Shown in pieces: positions 27,642 to 36,283 of a DNA stretch of 64,000 bases (position 1 is its first letter; each line of letters begins with the position of its first letter). The translations under genes and the position numbers were made by a program. This stretch comes from Pycnococcus provasolii (taxonomy: Eukaryota > Chlorophyta > Pseudoscourfieldiophyceae > Pseudoscourfieldiales), in assembly GCA_049487715.1 (NCBI GenBank), contig CP150570.1, positions 434,001 through 498,000 of the forward strand. The letters run 5' to 3'. The notes under the pieces were generated by a model that did not search any database, was not told the DNA's origin, and was given only the letters and a program-made list of their open reading frames with translations.

Positions 27642-28787
27642 ATGTCCATGGATGTCGCATCCGCTCCGGGTGATGAGGAGGAGCTGAGGAGGAGAGGTTT
27701 CAATAGTGGTGATGGTGGCTTGGTTGGGTGTGGCAGTGGCGTGGGCTTGGTAGCTGGGTCTTCGTCTTCGTCTTCGTCTTCGAACCCTCGTTTTACGTCC
27801 GTTTACGTGTGCCTGCGCCCGTTCCGACTCCCCAGACCGCTCGCGGCCGTACCAGCGATGAAGCACGTGCCGCACTTCTTCGCGGATGTCGGTTTCGGAC
27901 ACTACCTCGTGTACCTGCGCGACGACGAGTCGGCCTCAACGAAACGCGTCGACTTTGGACCCGTGGGTGGCGAGGTGGGCCTGAGGCGTAAGCAGGGCGA
28001 AGTGCGCGTGCGAGACTTGGACGCACAGGGTGCCGACGACGTTCTCAGCCTGCCCACCGTGTCTTTCGTGGGACGCGCGCAGATGGGCATGGATGACATG
28101 GTGGCCCTCGCGGAGGCGGAGAAGTCGAAGAGGGTTCACTACGAGCTTCTTCGAAGCGACTGCAGGCACTTTGTCAACGACGTTTGCGGACAAACCGTTG
28201 GCATACGCAACGCCGCCAGGCACGCCGTCAGGGCGCGGCACGCAGAGCTGACGAGGCGACAGATGAAAAACGCACTGGGCGTGCACCCTGCACCCACACC
28301 CGCAGACAGTCCCGTGCTAAAGTTCGGATGGTCTGCGACAAACGTCGACAACGCCGCGCACGTGCGCGCTGCAGGAACGGGTGCAGGTGCGTTCGCCGTC
28401 GCGCACTGCGCAGTCCACCTCGCGCGTGCGGGCACCGCGATTCCCATGCTTGCGATGAATGCCGCCGTGGGCGTGACGGCGAAGTGGTTTGCCGCCGCAC
28501 GAGTACGCGCGGCGGCGAAGGTTGCCGCTGGCGTCATGGGTGCAGGCAGCGTGGAGGCGGAAACGACAACCAGGTGTTTGGAGGAAGGATTTGGAAATTC
28601 CAGGAGGAGGTGGAACGAGCCTACGAGCCGCGGTTTTGTGTCAGCAAGAAGGAACATGCGGAAAGATGAGACGCACCGTGGCCGAGGAGGAGATGAAGAT
28701 GAGAACTCACCAAATAGTTCGTCACGACGTTCCTCACCTTCAAACTCGTGGCGTTTACCTTTTGCGTTCACGCCGAGCGTATTGTAA
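27642..28787 (+). CDS. NlpC/P60-like (LRAT/PPPDE fold) putative thiol hydrolase or acyltransferase
   Basis: 381 residues from the ATG at 27642. After a Ser/Gly-rich leader, residues about 68-200 contain FGHYLVYLRDD, a VDFGPVGGEVG strand-turn, and YELLRSDCRHFVNDVCGQTVG. The His-then-Asp/Cys spacing (GHYLVY ... DCRHFVND) resembles permuted papain-fold enzymes (LRAT, PPPDE, NlpC/P60), in which the first His and the later Cys are catalytic. The following region has Ala/Gly/Val-rich hydrophobic segments (about 235-300) that may associate with membrane. The tail is Ser/Asn-rich. Whether it is a deamidase, acyltransferase or protease cannot be told. Confidence 0.55.
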   Translation: MSMDVASAPGDEEELRRRGFNSGDGGLVGCGSGVGLVAGSSSSSSSSNPRFTSVYVCLRPFRLPRPLAAVPAMKHVPHFFADVGFGHYLVYLRDDESASTKRVDFGPVGGEVGLRRKQGEVRVRDLDAQGADDVLSLPTVSFVGRAQMGMDDMVALAEAEKSKRVHYELLRSDCRHFVNDVCGQTVGIRNAARHAVRARHAELTRRQMKNALGVHPAPTPADSPVLKFGWSATNVDNAAHVRAAGTGAGAFAVAHCAVHLARAGTAIPMLAMNAAVGVTAKWFAAARVRAAAKVAAGVMGAGSVEAETTTRCLEEGFGNSRRRWNEPTSRGFVSARRNMRKDETHRGRGGDEDENSPNSSSRRSSPSNSWRLPFAFTPSVL

Positions 28788-29447
28788 AACGAAACCGTTC
28801 CCCACTTGGGGAACGACTCACTCATTCCGGACTGCTCATCCCCAGGGGTATTGCTACTTAAGAACGAATCCATCGCGCATTCGAACATCTCAGGCTTGAT
28901 TGATGTGTGCACATACTGTACATGTTGTGGTGTGGTGTGCACACACATTTATAATCCGAAAGATGCGCATACAGTAATGTAAGGTGACCCAAACTAACCG
29001 AAACCTTACAAACATGATGTTCCCTGGCACCTGATTTTGGGATCCCAATTCAATCCAGTCAGAGTGTTACTAAACTGGGTGTTATATTGGGTAGTTTTTA
29101 GGAAAGTAAGAATGATTGTTACTTAGGTCAAAAAGTAGAGCGCGCCGCCAGCGCGCCGCCAGTAGGGCGCGTCATAAGCTGGTAGAGCGCGTCAGAAAAC
29201 GTCTTGAAACGTCTTGATGTGATGCCATGGTGGTGGCGGCAAGTCAAGACGTGATAAACGTCTTGAAAGTCGGTTTAGAAGATTATTCGGATGATTTAGG
29301 GGTTAGAAACCAAAGATGGGGGTTCGCAACCAATGACCAACGGTCATAGTTACCTTACCAGTGATTTCTCGTGGACAATCCCCGTCACCTTTTTCCCCGT
29401 CATCCACCTCCGTCATCCTCATCACTGAAGTTTCATTCTCCGTTTCC
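28788..29447. other. Intergenic region with GCGCGCCGCCA and CGTCTTGA repeats
   Basis: 660 bases between same-strand genes. Contains two adjacent copies of GCGCGCCGCCAG (about 29140-29162), several CGTCTTGA copies (about 29200-29265) and GATTTAGGGGTTAGAAACC (about 29292-29310), about 140 bases before the next ATG. No ORF supported. Confidence 0.4.
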
Positions 29448-32030
29448 ATGTCGTCTGAGCAGGCAAATGCGGCCCGTCTCATCCAGGCGCACTTCAAGTC
29501 ATACTCGATGCGCAACGCCGTGAGGCTTCTAATACGGTCCAACAAAAAAAAGCACGGCCTGCGTGCACACGCAAGGAGGTGCGGCCGCTCGGGCCCTCTT
29601 CTCCTCCGCTCCGCCGCTTATCACTTCTTATCTCAGAGAGGTAAGAAGAGCGTCTTATCCCCATCCTTCAAAAAGGCTTCTCAGGCAATACGCATGTCGC
29701 GCAAAATTAAGGATGACCACGCGCGAGTCACGCTACAGCGAAAAAAGGAAATGAAACGTATCGCCGAGCACCAGGTTAGCGGCGAAATCGCGACGACGCT
29801 ACAAGATGAAAACGAGCTAAGCGAACTCGACTATCGCAAGCAGGGAAACCTGGACGCATACACGACCGAGGCGATCAACATGAGAAGACGTCTAAGGGCG
29901 GATACGGACGTTGGAAACAGAATCAACAGGTGGTGGTGCCACTTCAACAGGCCGGCAGGCCGGCTGTTCTTCGAAGTCGACGCGTACGTGTACATGCACA
30001 TCGTGCTGGACCACGCAGTCAACGGAAACGAATTTGCCACTGACGAGGAGCTCATCGCGGACGCCGCCGTCGACTGGCTAGAGGATGCAGAATCGAAGAC
30101 GGCTATCGTATACGACGTCTTCTTCAACGCCATCTACGAACTCGCGGACCTGTGGACGCACTCGGTGGAAAAGGTGGAGTATATCGAGTTTCTCGAGCGA
30201 GCGCTCGACGACTGCAGGAAAATGGAGGAATCGTGTACCGACGCGATGAGACGGCGCATGCAACAACTCGCTAAAGCAACTAAGGACCGTGTGATCGCGG
30301 AGGAGTTTGGCGAGCTGAGCTGGATTCGCAACTTCGCCAAGATTGGCGGCGGCCTCTACGTCGACGAGTACGGACAAAGGCTGAGAAGGAGCGAGAAGCA
30401 TTACATGTGCAACGTTGTCGACGGCGTGGCACTGTACGACAACCACGGACGGCCATTGTTCGATAGCCTCGGACGACCCATACACTACGTCGATAGCACT
30501 GGCATGAGCAAAGCATTCCTTACGGACGACTGTGGAGCACTGTACAACGCGAAGGGATACAAGGTGGACGCGAATGGCGTGAAGGCAAAGAAGGCGAAAA
30601 AGATGGGCGGATCGTGGAGCATATCCAAGGACGTGTGCCCACGATCGCGGTCGAGAAAAGACCTTCTCACGCTAGGATTCCACGTCGGCGAAGATGGCGA
30701 GCTATATCGACATGATGGGTCGGACCCAGTCGGATTAACCGTTGGTGATGACGGGAAGATGCGAGACGCATTTGGACGTGTGGTTGTGAAGGGTGCTGAT
30801 GGGCGCTGGTACGACGAGAACGGAAATCTGCTCTATGGTGAGAATGGAAATCCGATCAACGGTGCCTCCGGCGATGCGAGCGGGCGCGTTCTAGTCCGGG
30901 GTGCTGACGGCTGCTGGTACGACGAGAACGGAAATCTGCTTAATGATGAGAATTGAAATCCGATCAACGGTGCCTCCGGGTTGGTGATGGGCGCGGATGG
31001 TAAGATGCGCGATGCGAACGGGCGTGTTCTAGTCCGGGGTGCCGACGACCGCTGGTACGACGAGAACGGAAATCTGCTTTATGGTGAGAATGGAAATCCG
31101 ATCAACGGTGCCTCCGGGTTGGTGATGGGCGCGGATGGTAAGATGCGCGATGCGAGCGGGCGCGTTCTAGTCCGGGGTGCCGACGGCCGCTGGTACGACG
31201 AGAACGGAAATCTGCTTTATGGTGAGAATGGAAATCCGATCAACGACAAAACAACACGTGGCAGTAAACACAGAGCGGCGCATCGCGGGATGCACCACCA
31301 ATCAAAAGTTGCGAATGCAAGGACACGAAAGGATGGCATGGACTCCCTTCCTGCGATTGAGAATGATGATTTGATTTCCGTTTCGCAGTGGGATTTGTCG
31401 ATTCGCGACGTGACAATGACTTCGAAATTACAATGGCTTGGACGTAAATTTTCCGAACAAAAACAAGCGAGAATCCGGAAGATTCTACGGAAGGATGTTC
31501 CTGAACGTACCCGAGATTTACCAGAGAAGAGCGCTAATCAGCACAGCGTCGTGCCACCACTGACCAGCCTTCCCCAAATTGCCGACGCTTCCCGTGCCTC
31601 CGCCAACGATGCTGGAGCAGCAGCGCCGTCGCTGCCGATGTCTTCCCGAATGGAAGATTTTTCCATGCATTCACTACCTCCCATCGGCGCTCCAGCGCTG
31701 AGTGCGCGTTTCTCGACAAAGCCTCGCGCTGGTGGTTGGTCGAAGATCCGAGAACGTAAGAGAATCGCGAGTGCAATGGTCCGTGGCAAATCCAACAACG
31801 ACGTGGGCGCCAATGCTCCACCTCCACCATCGTTCGAGGTTGGTGCAGCTGGCTCCGGCTTTACGTGGAGGGAGAAGGGCGGCGTTCAGGTTGCCCATGA
31901 ACCACCCGCCGCGCCCACTATCGGAAGCTTTCATGCTTCGCCGTCTCTTCGTGCAGGAATTCTCGAGACGTCAGCCCGCGCCGTTCGAATCTTGCAGCAC
32001 TCTGATTTGAACCTTGGTTTGTCGTATTGA
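29448..32030 (+). pseudogene. IQ-motif / 46-residue-repeat protein interrupted by an in-frame TGA
   Basis: From the ATG at 29448 the frame reads 502 residues to a TGA at 30954-30956, then continues in the same frame without another stop to 32030. An IQ-like calmodulin-binding motif is at the start (ARLIQAHFKSYSMRNAVRLL). A basic region and a helical domain (about 140-290) follow. From about residue 420, repeats of type GADGRWYDENGNLLYGENGNPINGASG run across the stop. In other copies the stop codon is GGA (ENGNP), so TGA looks like a single G-to-T change. The interrupted copy also lacks about 11 residues present in its neighbours. The C-terminal part (about 600-860) is Ser/Pro/Arg-rich and open. 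It may be a new pseudogene, a truncated allele or stop readthrough. Confidence 0.65.
30730..31250 (+). repeat. About 138-bp coding tandem repeats
   Basis: Four copies of a unit encoding MGADGKMRDASGRVLVRGADGRWYDENGNLLYGENGNPIN-like text. The last two copies are almost identical at DNA level. The second copy has lost 33 bases and carries the TGA. Confidence 0.88.
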
Positions 32031-32638
32031 TTGAGTGAGTAGTGAGTGAGTGGTAAGCCTCAAGTGCGAGATTATTTGGGCTCGCACAACAGAGCTTTGT
32101 AAAAATAAATGCAGTAAAGAACAAGACGGCGACTCCGTCGATATGACTCATTTAGTTTATTTTCTGCCACTCGCGTGATAGCTGCGCCCAATCAATACCA
32201 CCACTCACTCGCCACACGACGTGTCAGCTTGATTGTTGACCCGGCCGAAACGTGTTCTTTCTTTCCACAGCTTGCTTGCGCGCGCAAAGAAGAATTTATG
32301 TAGGTACCCAAGGTAAAGGTATGTTCAGGACTGACTAACTACTACACAACATGCCTCTATGAAGTTTGAGCTCGCTGGCTCAAGGAAAGACGGGTTGACG
32401 ACAAGTGACGGAGGACGGGCTATGGATAAACGGGAGGGTCAACATGCGATGGCACTATGGCAGCCTGAAACAGAGACGGGAACCGAACCGAACCGAGTCA
32501 AATAGGAACTAAGAATCCTGTTCAAACAAACTGACCATGCGAATGATCGGTGTAAAAGCTCGTCCCAAAAGGTAAACGATTCTTAGAACTACCCTAGGAG
32601 CCTACCACAGAGAATCGTGGTTGATGGCGAGAACGTTG
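32031..32638. other. Intergenic region, no features seen
   Basis: Between the IQ-repeat gene and the outer end of the first psbS inverted repeat. Moderately AT-rich. It includes a short ACCGAACCGAACCG run (about 32483), but I see no ORF, RNA or repeat. Confidence 0.4.
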
Positions 32639-32908
32639 TCACGGACTTTGTACAATCGTAAGATTTTGCTCGGCAGCTTCGTGTTATCGTAGTACTGCTA
32701 CGGATGTTGGTGTTGGCATATGGCTGTATGGCTGTGTGCGTTTATTTCAGCTTTCAATAGAACTAGTATCTTAGGTAGGTATGGAAATAGAATGGGAGTT
32801 ACAGAGTAGTGGAAGTAGTTGTAATAGCAGTAGGTATTCGGTGAGCAACATGTATATACTCCGGGTGTGCATTTAGATTGCAACTAAAAAGTAGTTGGTG
32901 GTCCAAGC

Positions 32909-33724
32909 CTATTTGTCAGACTTGAAGCCAGACAGGCTCGACAGGCCTGCCAGCGCCGCGGGGAACACAGCGCTCACGGCGAAGAATGCCGCAGACGCAA
33001 GGAAGAAGTCCTCCTCGAAGTGAAGGCTGCTCGCGCCGAGCTCGAAGCCGAGCTGCTCGAGCGGGCCGCGGCCAGACACAGCCTCGATGAGCGTCGTCAC
33101 GGCGAAGCCCGTCATCGCGACGCGGCCGAGCAGGAGCTCGTTGTTCGTGTTGAAGCCGAACACCGGGCCCTCCTCCGCGAGGCCGAACACCTGGCGCCAG
33201 AACTTCTCGCCATCCTTCGGCGAGTACAGGTTCTGCGCGTCCTCCGGGTACAGGTCGCGGAACGGCTGTCCGCCCGACGCGAAGCCCGTGAAGGCGAGCG
33301 CTCCAATCACGCCAATCTGAAGAAGGAGCAGGTCCTCCGTCTCCCACAGCTGCAGGCCGAGCTCGTTGTCGATCTGCGCGATGGCACCCTGGCCCGTGAG
33401 GAAGTCCTGGACGATGAGCGCGGCGAAGCCGAGCATAGCAAGACGTCCGCTGAAGAGCTCGTTCGCCTTCGTGAAGCCTCCGAACTGCACGCCGGCACCG
33501 AAGTTCTGCACGATGTCCGCGGGCTTCTTCTCCGCGATGGTACGCTTGAGCGTCCAGTTTCCGGAGTTGTCAGCTGCTTTCTTGGAAGCTGGTTTCTTCG
33601 TTTTCGTGCTGAAGACCATCGTCGTGTTCGAGCGAACGGGCGAACTGAGGGCTCCCGAGGCACGGAGGAGCGGCAGTCCGCGCATGGCGGAGGTCTTGGA
33701 GCTGAGGAAGGTGGTGGACATCAT
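32909..33724 (-). CDS. psbS: PsbS, photosystem II protein for energy-dependent quenching (copy 1)
   Basis: 271 residues from the ATG at 33722-33724. PsbS is a four-helix thylakoid protein of the LHC superfamily that senses lumen acidity and triggers non-photochemical quenching. Two internally homologous halves are visible: ELFSGRLAMLGFA and ELLLGRVAMTGFA, each the ExxxGRxAMxGF LHC helix. The lumenal proton-sensing Glu of each half is present (AQIDNELGLQ and LEQLGFELGA). A Ser/Arg-rich transit peptide covers about 1-45. This copy is the most divergent of the four: its transit peptide differs, and it has VQDFLTGQ and ALAFTGFAS. Divergent from copy 2, with 466 bp between ATGs. Confidence 0.9.
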   Translation of the reverse strand: MMSTTFLSSKTSAMRGLPLLRASGALSSPVRSNTTMVFSTKTKKPASKKAADNSGNWTLKRTIAEKKPADIVQNFGAGVQFGGFTKANELFSGRLAMLGFAALIVQDFLTGQGAIAQIDNELGLQLWETEDLLLLQIGVIGALAFTGFASGGQPFRDLYPEDAQNLYSPKDGEKFWRQVFGLAEEGPVFGFNTNNELLLGRVAMTGFAVTTLIEAVSGRGPLEQLGFELGASSLHFEEDFFLASAAFFAVSAVFPAALAGLSSLSGFKSDK

Positions 33725-34190
33725 CGTTGTTTAATGTGGATGTTAATGTGGATGTAGAAGAGATGAAGAATGAAGAATGACAAGTGGATTGGGGGGGAGG
33801 GTGCGTCCTTCTAGAATCCGTGACCTGAAAAAAAAAAAAAGTAGAAGGTACGGACCATTTCCACCGACCAAACGAGTTAAAAAAGTCAAAGTTCCCTCGG
33901 AAGCATTCAATGCGAATCTGAACCAAACATTTTTAAATAATTTCAAGCCACTCATCTCCACCATTCAGGAAGGTTCGTGGTGTTTCGTCCCGGGAAGACG
34001 TTTTTTCGGTTTTTCGTGATATTTTCGGAAGTTCTCAGCCGTGAATTAAAATCTTTCTCTCGTGGCGTGTGCCTTTTTCGTGTGCCTTTTTTTTCGTTTT
34101 TCTCCCCCCCTTGCCGTTCCCCCCCGCATCGCTTGTCATTCTTCATTCCTACCTTCTTCTACATCCACATCCACATCCACATTAACAACA
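33725..34190. promoter_or_regulatory. Bidirectional promoter region of psbS-1/psbS-2
   Basis: 466 bases between divergent ATGs. Outer parts are inverted-repeat 5' UTRs rich in CATCCACATT. The unique centre holds CATTTCCACCGACC, AGTTAAAAAAGTCAAAG and a pyrimidine-rich stretch. No TATA box is certain. Confidence 0.45.
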
Positions 34191-34997
34191 ATGATGTCCA
34201 CCACCTTCCTCAGCTCCAAGACCTCCTCCGCCGTCCGTGGCGTCGCGCCCCTGCGTGCCTCCGCCAACGCCACGCGCACGAACATGATCTTCAAGGCCGC
34301 CACCAAGCCCAAGGCCAAGAAGGTCACCAAGTCGGACAACTCCGGAAACTGGACGCTCAAGCGTACCATCGCGGAGAAGAAGCCCGCGGACATCGTGCAG
34401 AACTTCGGTGCTGACGTGCAGTTCGGAGGCTTCACGAAGGCGAACGAGCTCTTCAGCGGACGTCTTGCTATGCTCGGCTTCGCCGCGCTCATCGTCGAGG
34501 ACTTCCTCACGGGCAAGGGCGCCATCGCGCAGATCGACTCCGAGCTCGGCCTGCAGCTGTGGGAGACGGAGGACCTGCTCCTTCTTCAGATTGGCGTGAT
34601 TGGAGCGCTCGCCGCGACGGGCTTCGCGTCGGGCGGCCAGCCGTTCCGTGACCTGTACCCGGAGGACGCGCAGAACCTGTACTCGCCGAAGGATGGCGAG
34701 AAGTTCTGGCGCCAGGTGTTCGGCCTCGCGGAGGAGGGCCCGGTGTTCGGCTTCAACACGAACAACGAGCTCCTGCTCGGCCGCGTCGCGATGACGGGCT
34801 TCGCCGTGACGACGCTCATCGAGGCTGTGTCTGGCCGCGGCCCGCTCGAGCAGCTCGGCTTCGAGCTCGGCGCGAGCAGCCTTCACTTCGAGGAGGACTT
34901 CTTCCTTGCGTCTGCGGCATTCTTCGCCGTGAGCGCTGTGTTCCCCGCGGCGCTGGCGGGCCTGTCGAGCCTGTCTGGCTTCAAGTCTGACAAATAG
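34191..34997 (+). CDS. psbS: PsbS, copy 2 (mosaic of the two psbS pairs)
   Basis: 268 residues from the ATG at 34191. The frame extends upstream through GTG, but the ATG pair MMSTTF aligns with copy 1. The transit peptide and first half (RGVAPLRASANATRTN, AIAQIDSELG, ALAATGFAS) match copies 3 and 4. The last third (LLLGRVAMTG, AALAGLSSLSGFKSDK) and the 3' flank match copy 1. Both sensing Glu residues are retained. One unique change is GADVQFGG. RBX1 follows on the same strand. Confidence 0.9.
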   Translation: MMSTTFLSSKTSSAVRGVAPLRASANATRTNMIFKAATKPKAKKVTKSDNSGNWTLKRTIAEKKPADIVQNFGADVQFGGFTKANELFSGRLAMLGFAALIVEDFLTGKGAIAQIDSELGLQLWETEDLLLLQIGVIGALAATGFASGGQPFRDLYPEDAQNLYSPKDGEKFWRQVFGLAEEGPVFGFNTNNELLLGRVAMTGFAVTTLIEAVSGRGPLEQLGFELGASSLHFEEDFFLASAAFFAVSAVFPAALAGLSSLSGFKSDK

Positions 34998-35294
34998 GCT
35001 TGGACCACCAACTACTTTTTAGTTGCAATCTAAATGCACACCCGGAGTATATACATGTTGCTCACCGAAATACCTACTGCTATTACAATAACTTCTACTA
35101 CTCTGTAACTCCCATTCTTTCTCCATACCTACCTAAGATACTAGTACTATTCACACAGCCACACAGCCATACGCCAACACCAACATCCGTAGCAGTACTA
35201 CCACGAAGCTGCCGAGCAAAATCTTACGATTGTACAAAGTCCGACCAAAACGTCCGACGTCTTTTCAAGTTTTTTCAACCCCGAACCTTCTCTC

Positions 35295-35353
35295 AAATTC
35301 TGGGTAAACCCCCAAACCAAAATCTCAAAAAATTCTGGGTAAACCCCCAAACC
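35295..35353 (+). repeat. Short direct repeat upstream of RBX1
   Basis: Two copies of AATTCTGGGTAAACCCCCAA with following ACC (about 35296-35318 and 35331-35353), 65-120 bases before the RBX1 ATG. CAACCCCGAACC lies just upstream. Probably part of the promoter. Confidence 0.6.
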
Positions 35354-35417
35354 GAAATTCTGATTTTTCCACGACGACTCGACGTCCCCCTCATTCTCCC
35401 TCGCCAAAAACCTAAGT

Positions 35418-35943
35418 ATGGCGGACACGGCGATGGTGGACGCGTCGGGCGCGGCGGCGGCGTCAGCTGGTCCCTCGAAGAACGCGAAGCCACGCTTTGA
35501 AATCAAGAAGTGGAACGCCATCGCAGTATGGTCGTGGGCAATCTGCACAGACACGTAAGTTGTTTTTTTTTGTTTTTTTTTTTTTGTGTGTGTGTTTTTG
35601 GTTCCTCTGCTTTGTTTTTTGTTGATGTGCTGAAACTTCCCTTGTTCGTTGGCTCGCTTGTACTCACTTCACACTTATTTTTTGGGGTAAAATCTGACTT
35701 CTTTGTAGGTGCGCCATCTGCCGCAACAACCTCTACGAGCCTTCCATCGAATATCAGGCGAACCCGACGTACGATAACGACCACCCTGGCCTGAGTATCG
35801 CGTGGGGTTGCTGTGGACACGTCTTTCACTTGGACTGCATCCAGCGTTGGCTGAAGACGCGCTCGGTGTGCCCTCTATGCTCGAAGGAGTGGGAGTTTGC
35901 GAAAATCGACAAGATTCTCCCAGGCAGTGGCGTCGCGGAGTGA
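35418..35943 (+). CDS. RBX1: RBX1/ROC1 RING-box subunit of cullin-RING ligases (2 exons)
   Basis: Two exons, 35418-35554 and 35709-35943, give 123 residues. RBX1 recruits the E2 to cullins. Exon 1 encodes an Ala-rich leader and the cullin-binding strand RFEIKKWNAIAVWSWAICTD, close to human [20 protein letters not shown]. Exon 2 encodes the RING-H2: CAICRNNLYEPSIEYQAN...WGCCGHVFHLDCIQRWLKTRSVCPLCSKEWEF. The intron (35555-35708, 154 bases) has donor GTAAGT and acceptor TTTGTAG and is T-rich. The C-terminus is about 10 residues longer than in animals (KIDKILPGSGVAE). The intron is supported by joining two homologous halves across a frame change. Confidence 0.92.
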
Positions 35944-36040
35944 GCACACTGTACGCAAGGCACCCTCAAGGCACCCTCAAGGGCGAAACCCAAATACAAG
36001 TTGTAACAGACACTACAAATAAAATTTATCACAGCAACGC

Positions 36041-36041
<1 letters not shown>

Positions 36042-36115
<74 letters not shown>
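36042..36115 (+). repeat. (CA)n microsatellite
   Basis: About 36 uninterrupted CA dinucleotides between RBX1 and the glycosyltransferase. Confidence 0.97.
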
Positions 36116-36116
<1 letters not shown>

Positions 36117-36283
36117 ACAATAAAGTATTCGAAACCAAGAAAAACCTCCATGCACATGCTGTTGGGCATCATGGGAGGGGAGAAAACCAAACCCCGAACT
36201 AAAACATAAGAATCTGGTTAGGGTTTTAAGTTAAGGTTAGGGTTAGCCTCCTCGCCCTCCCCCTGTTGCAATCGCCTCGGGAG

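Larger units (their letters stand above)
32639..35242. repeat. Inverted duplication carrying the psbS-1/psbS-2 pair
   Basis: Left arm about 32639-33790 and right arm about 34131-35242 are inverted copies covering the coding region, the 5' UTR (CTTGTCATTCTTCATTC) and about 240 bases beyond each stop, up to ATTGTACAAAGTCCG. The non-homologous centre is about 340 bases. Downstream homology includes ACATCCGTAGCAGTACTA. Confidence 0.88.

Noticed and set aside
30957-32030. Independent second gene starting after the TGA
   Set aside because: It continues the same frame and the same repeat array without a break. A separate start would cut through a repeat unit.
33020-33757. Long antisense frame over psbS, present over all four copies
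   Set aside because: Its apparent conservation follows from conservation of the sense PsbS protein. Composition (Arg/Glu/Leu/Ala) is antisense-like and it resembles no known protein.
35555-35708. Possible small ORF or ncRNA in the T-rich stretch within RBX1
   Set aside because: Explained as a GT-AG intron, since joining its flanks restores the full RBX1 sequence.
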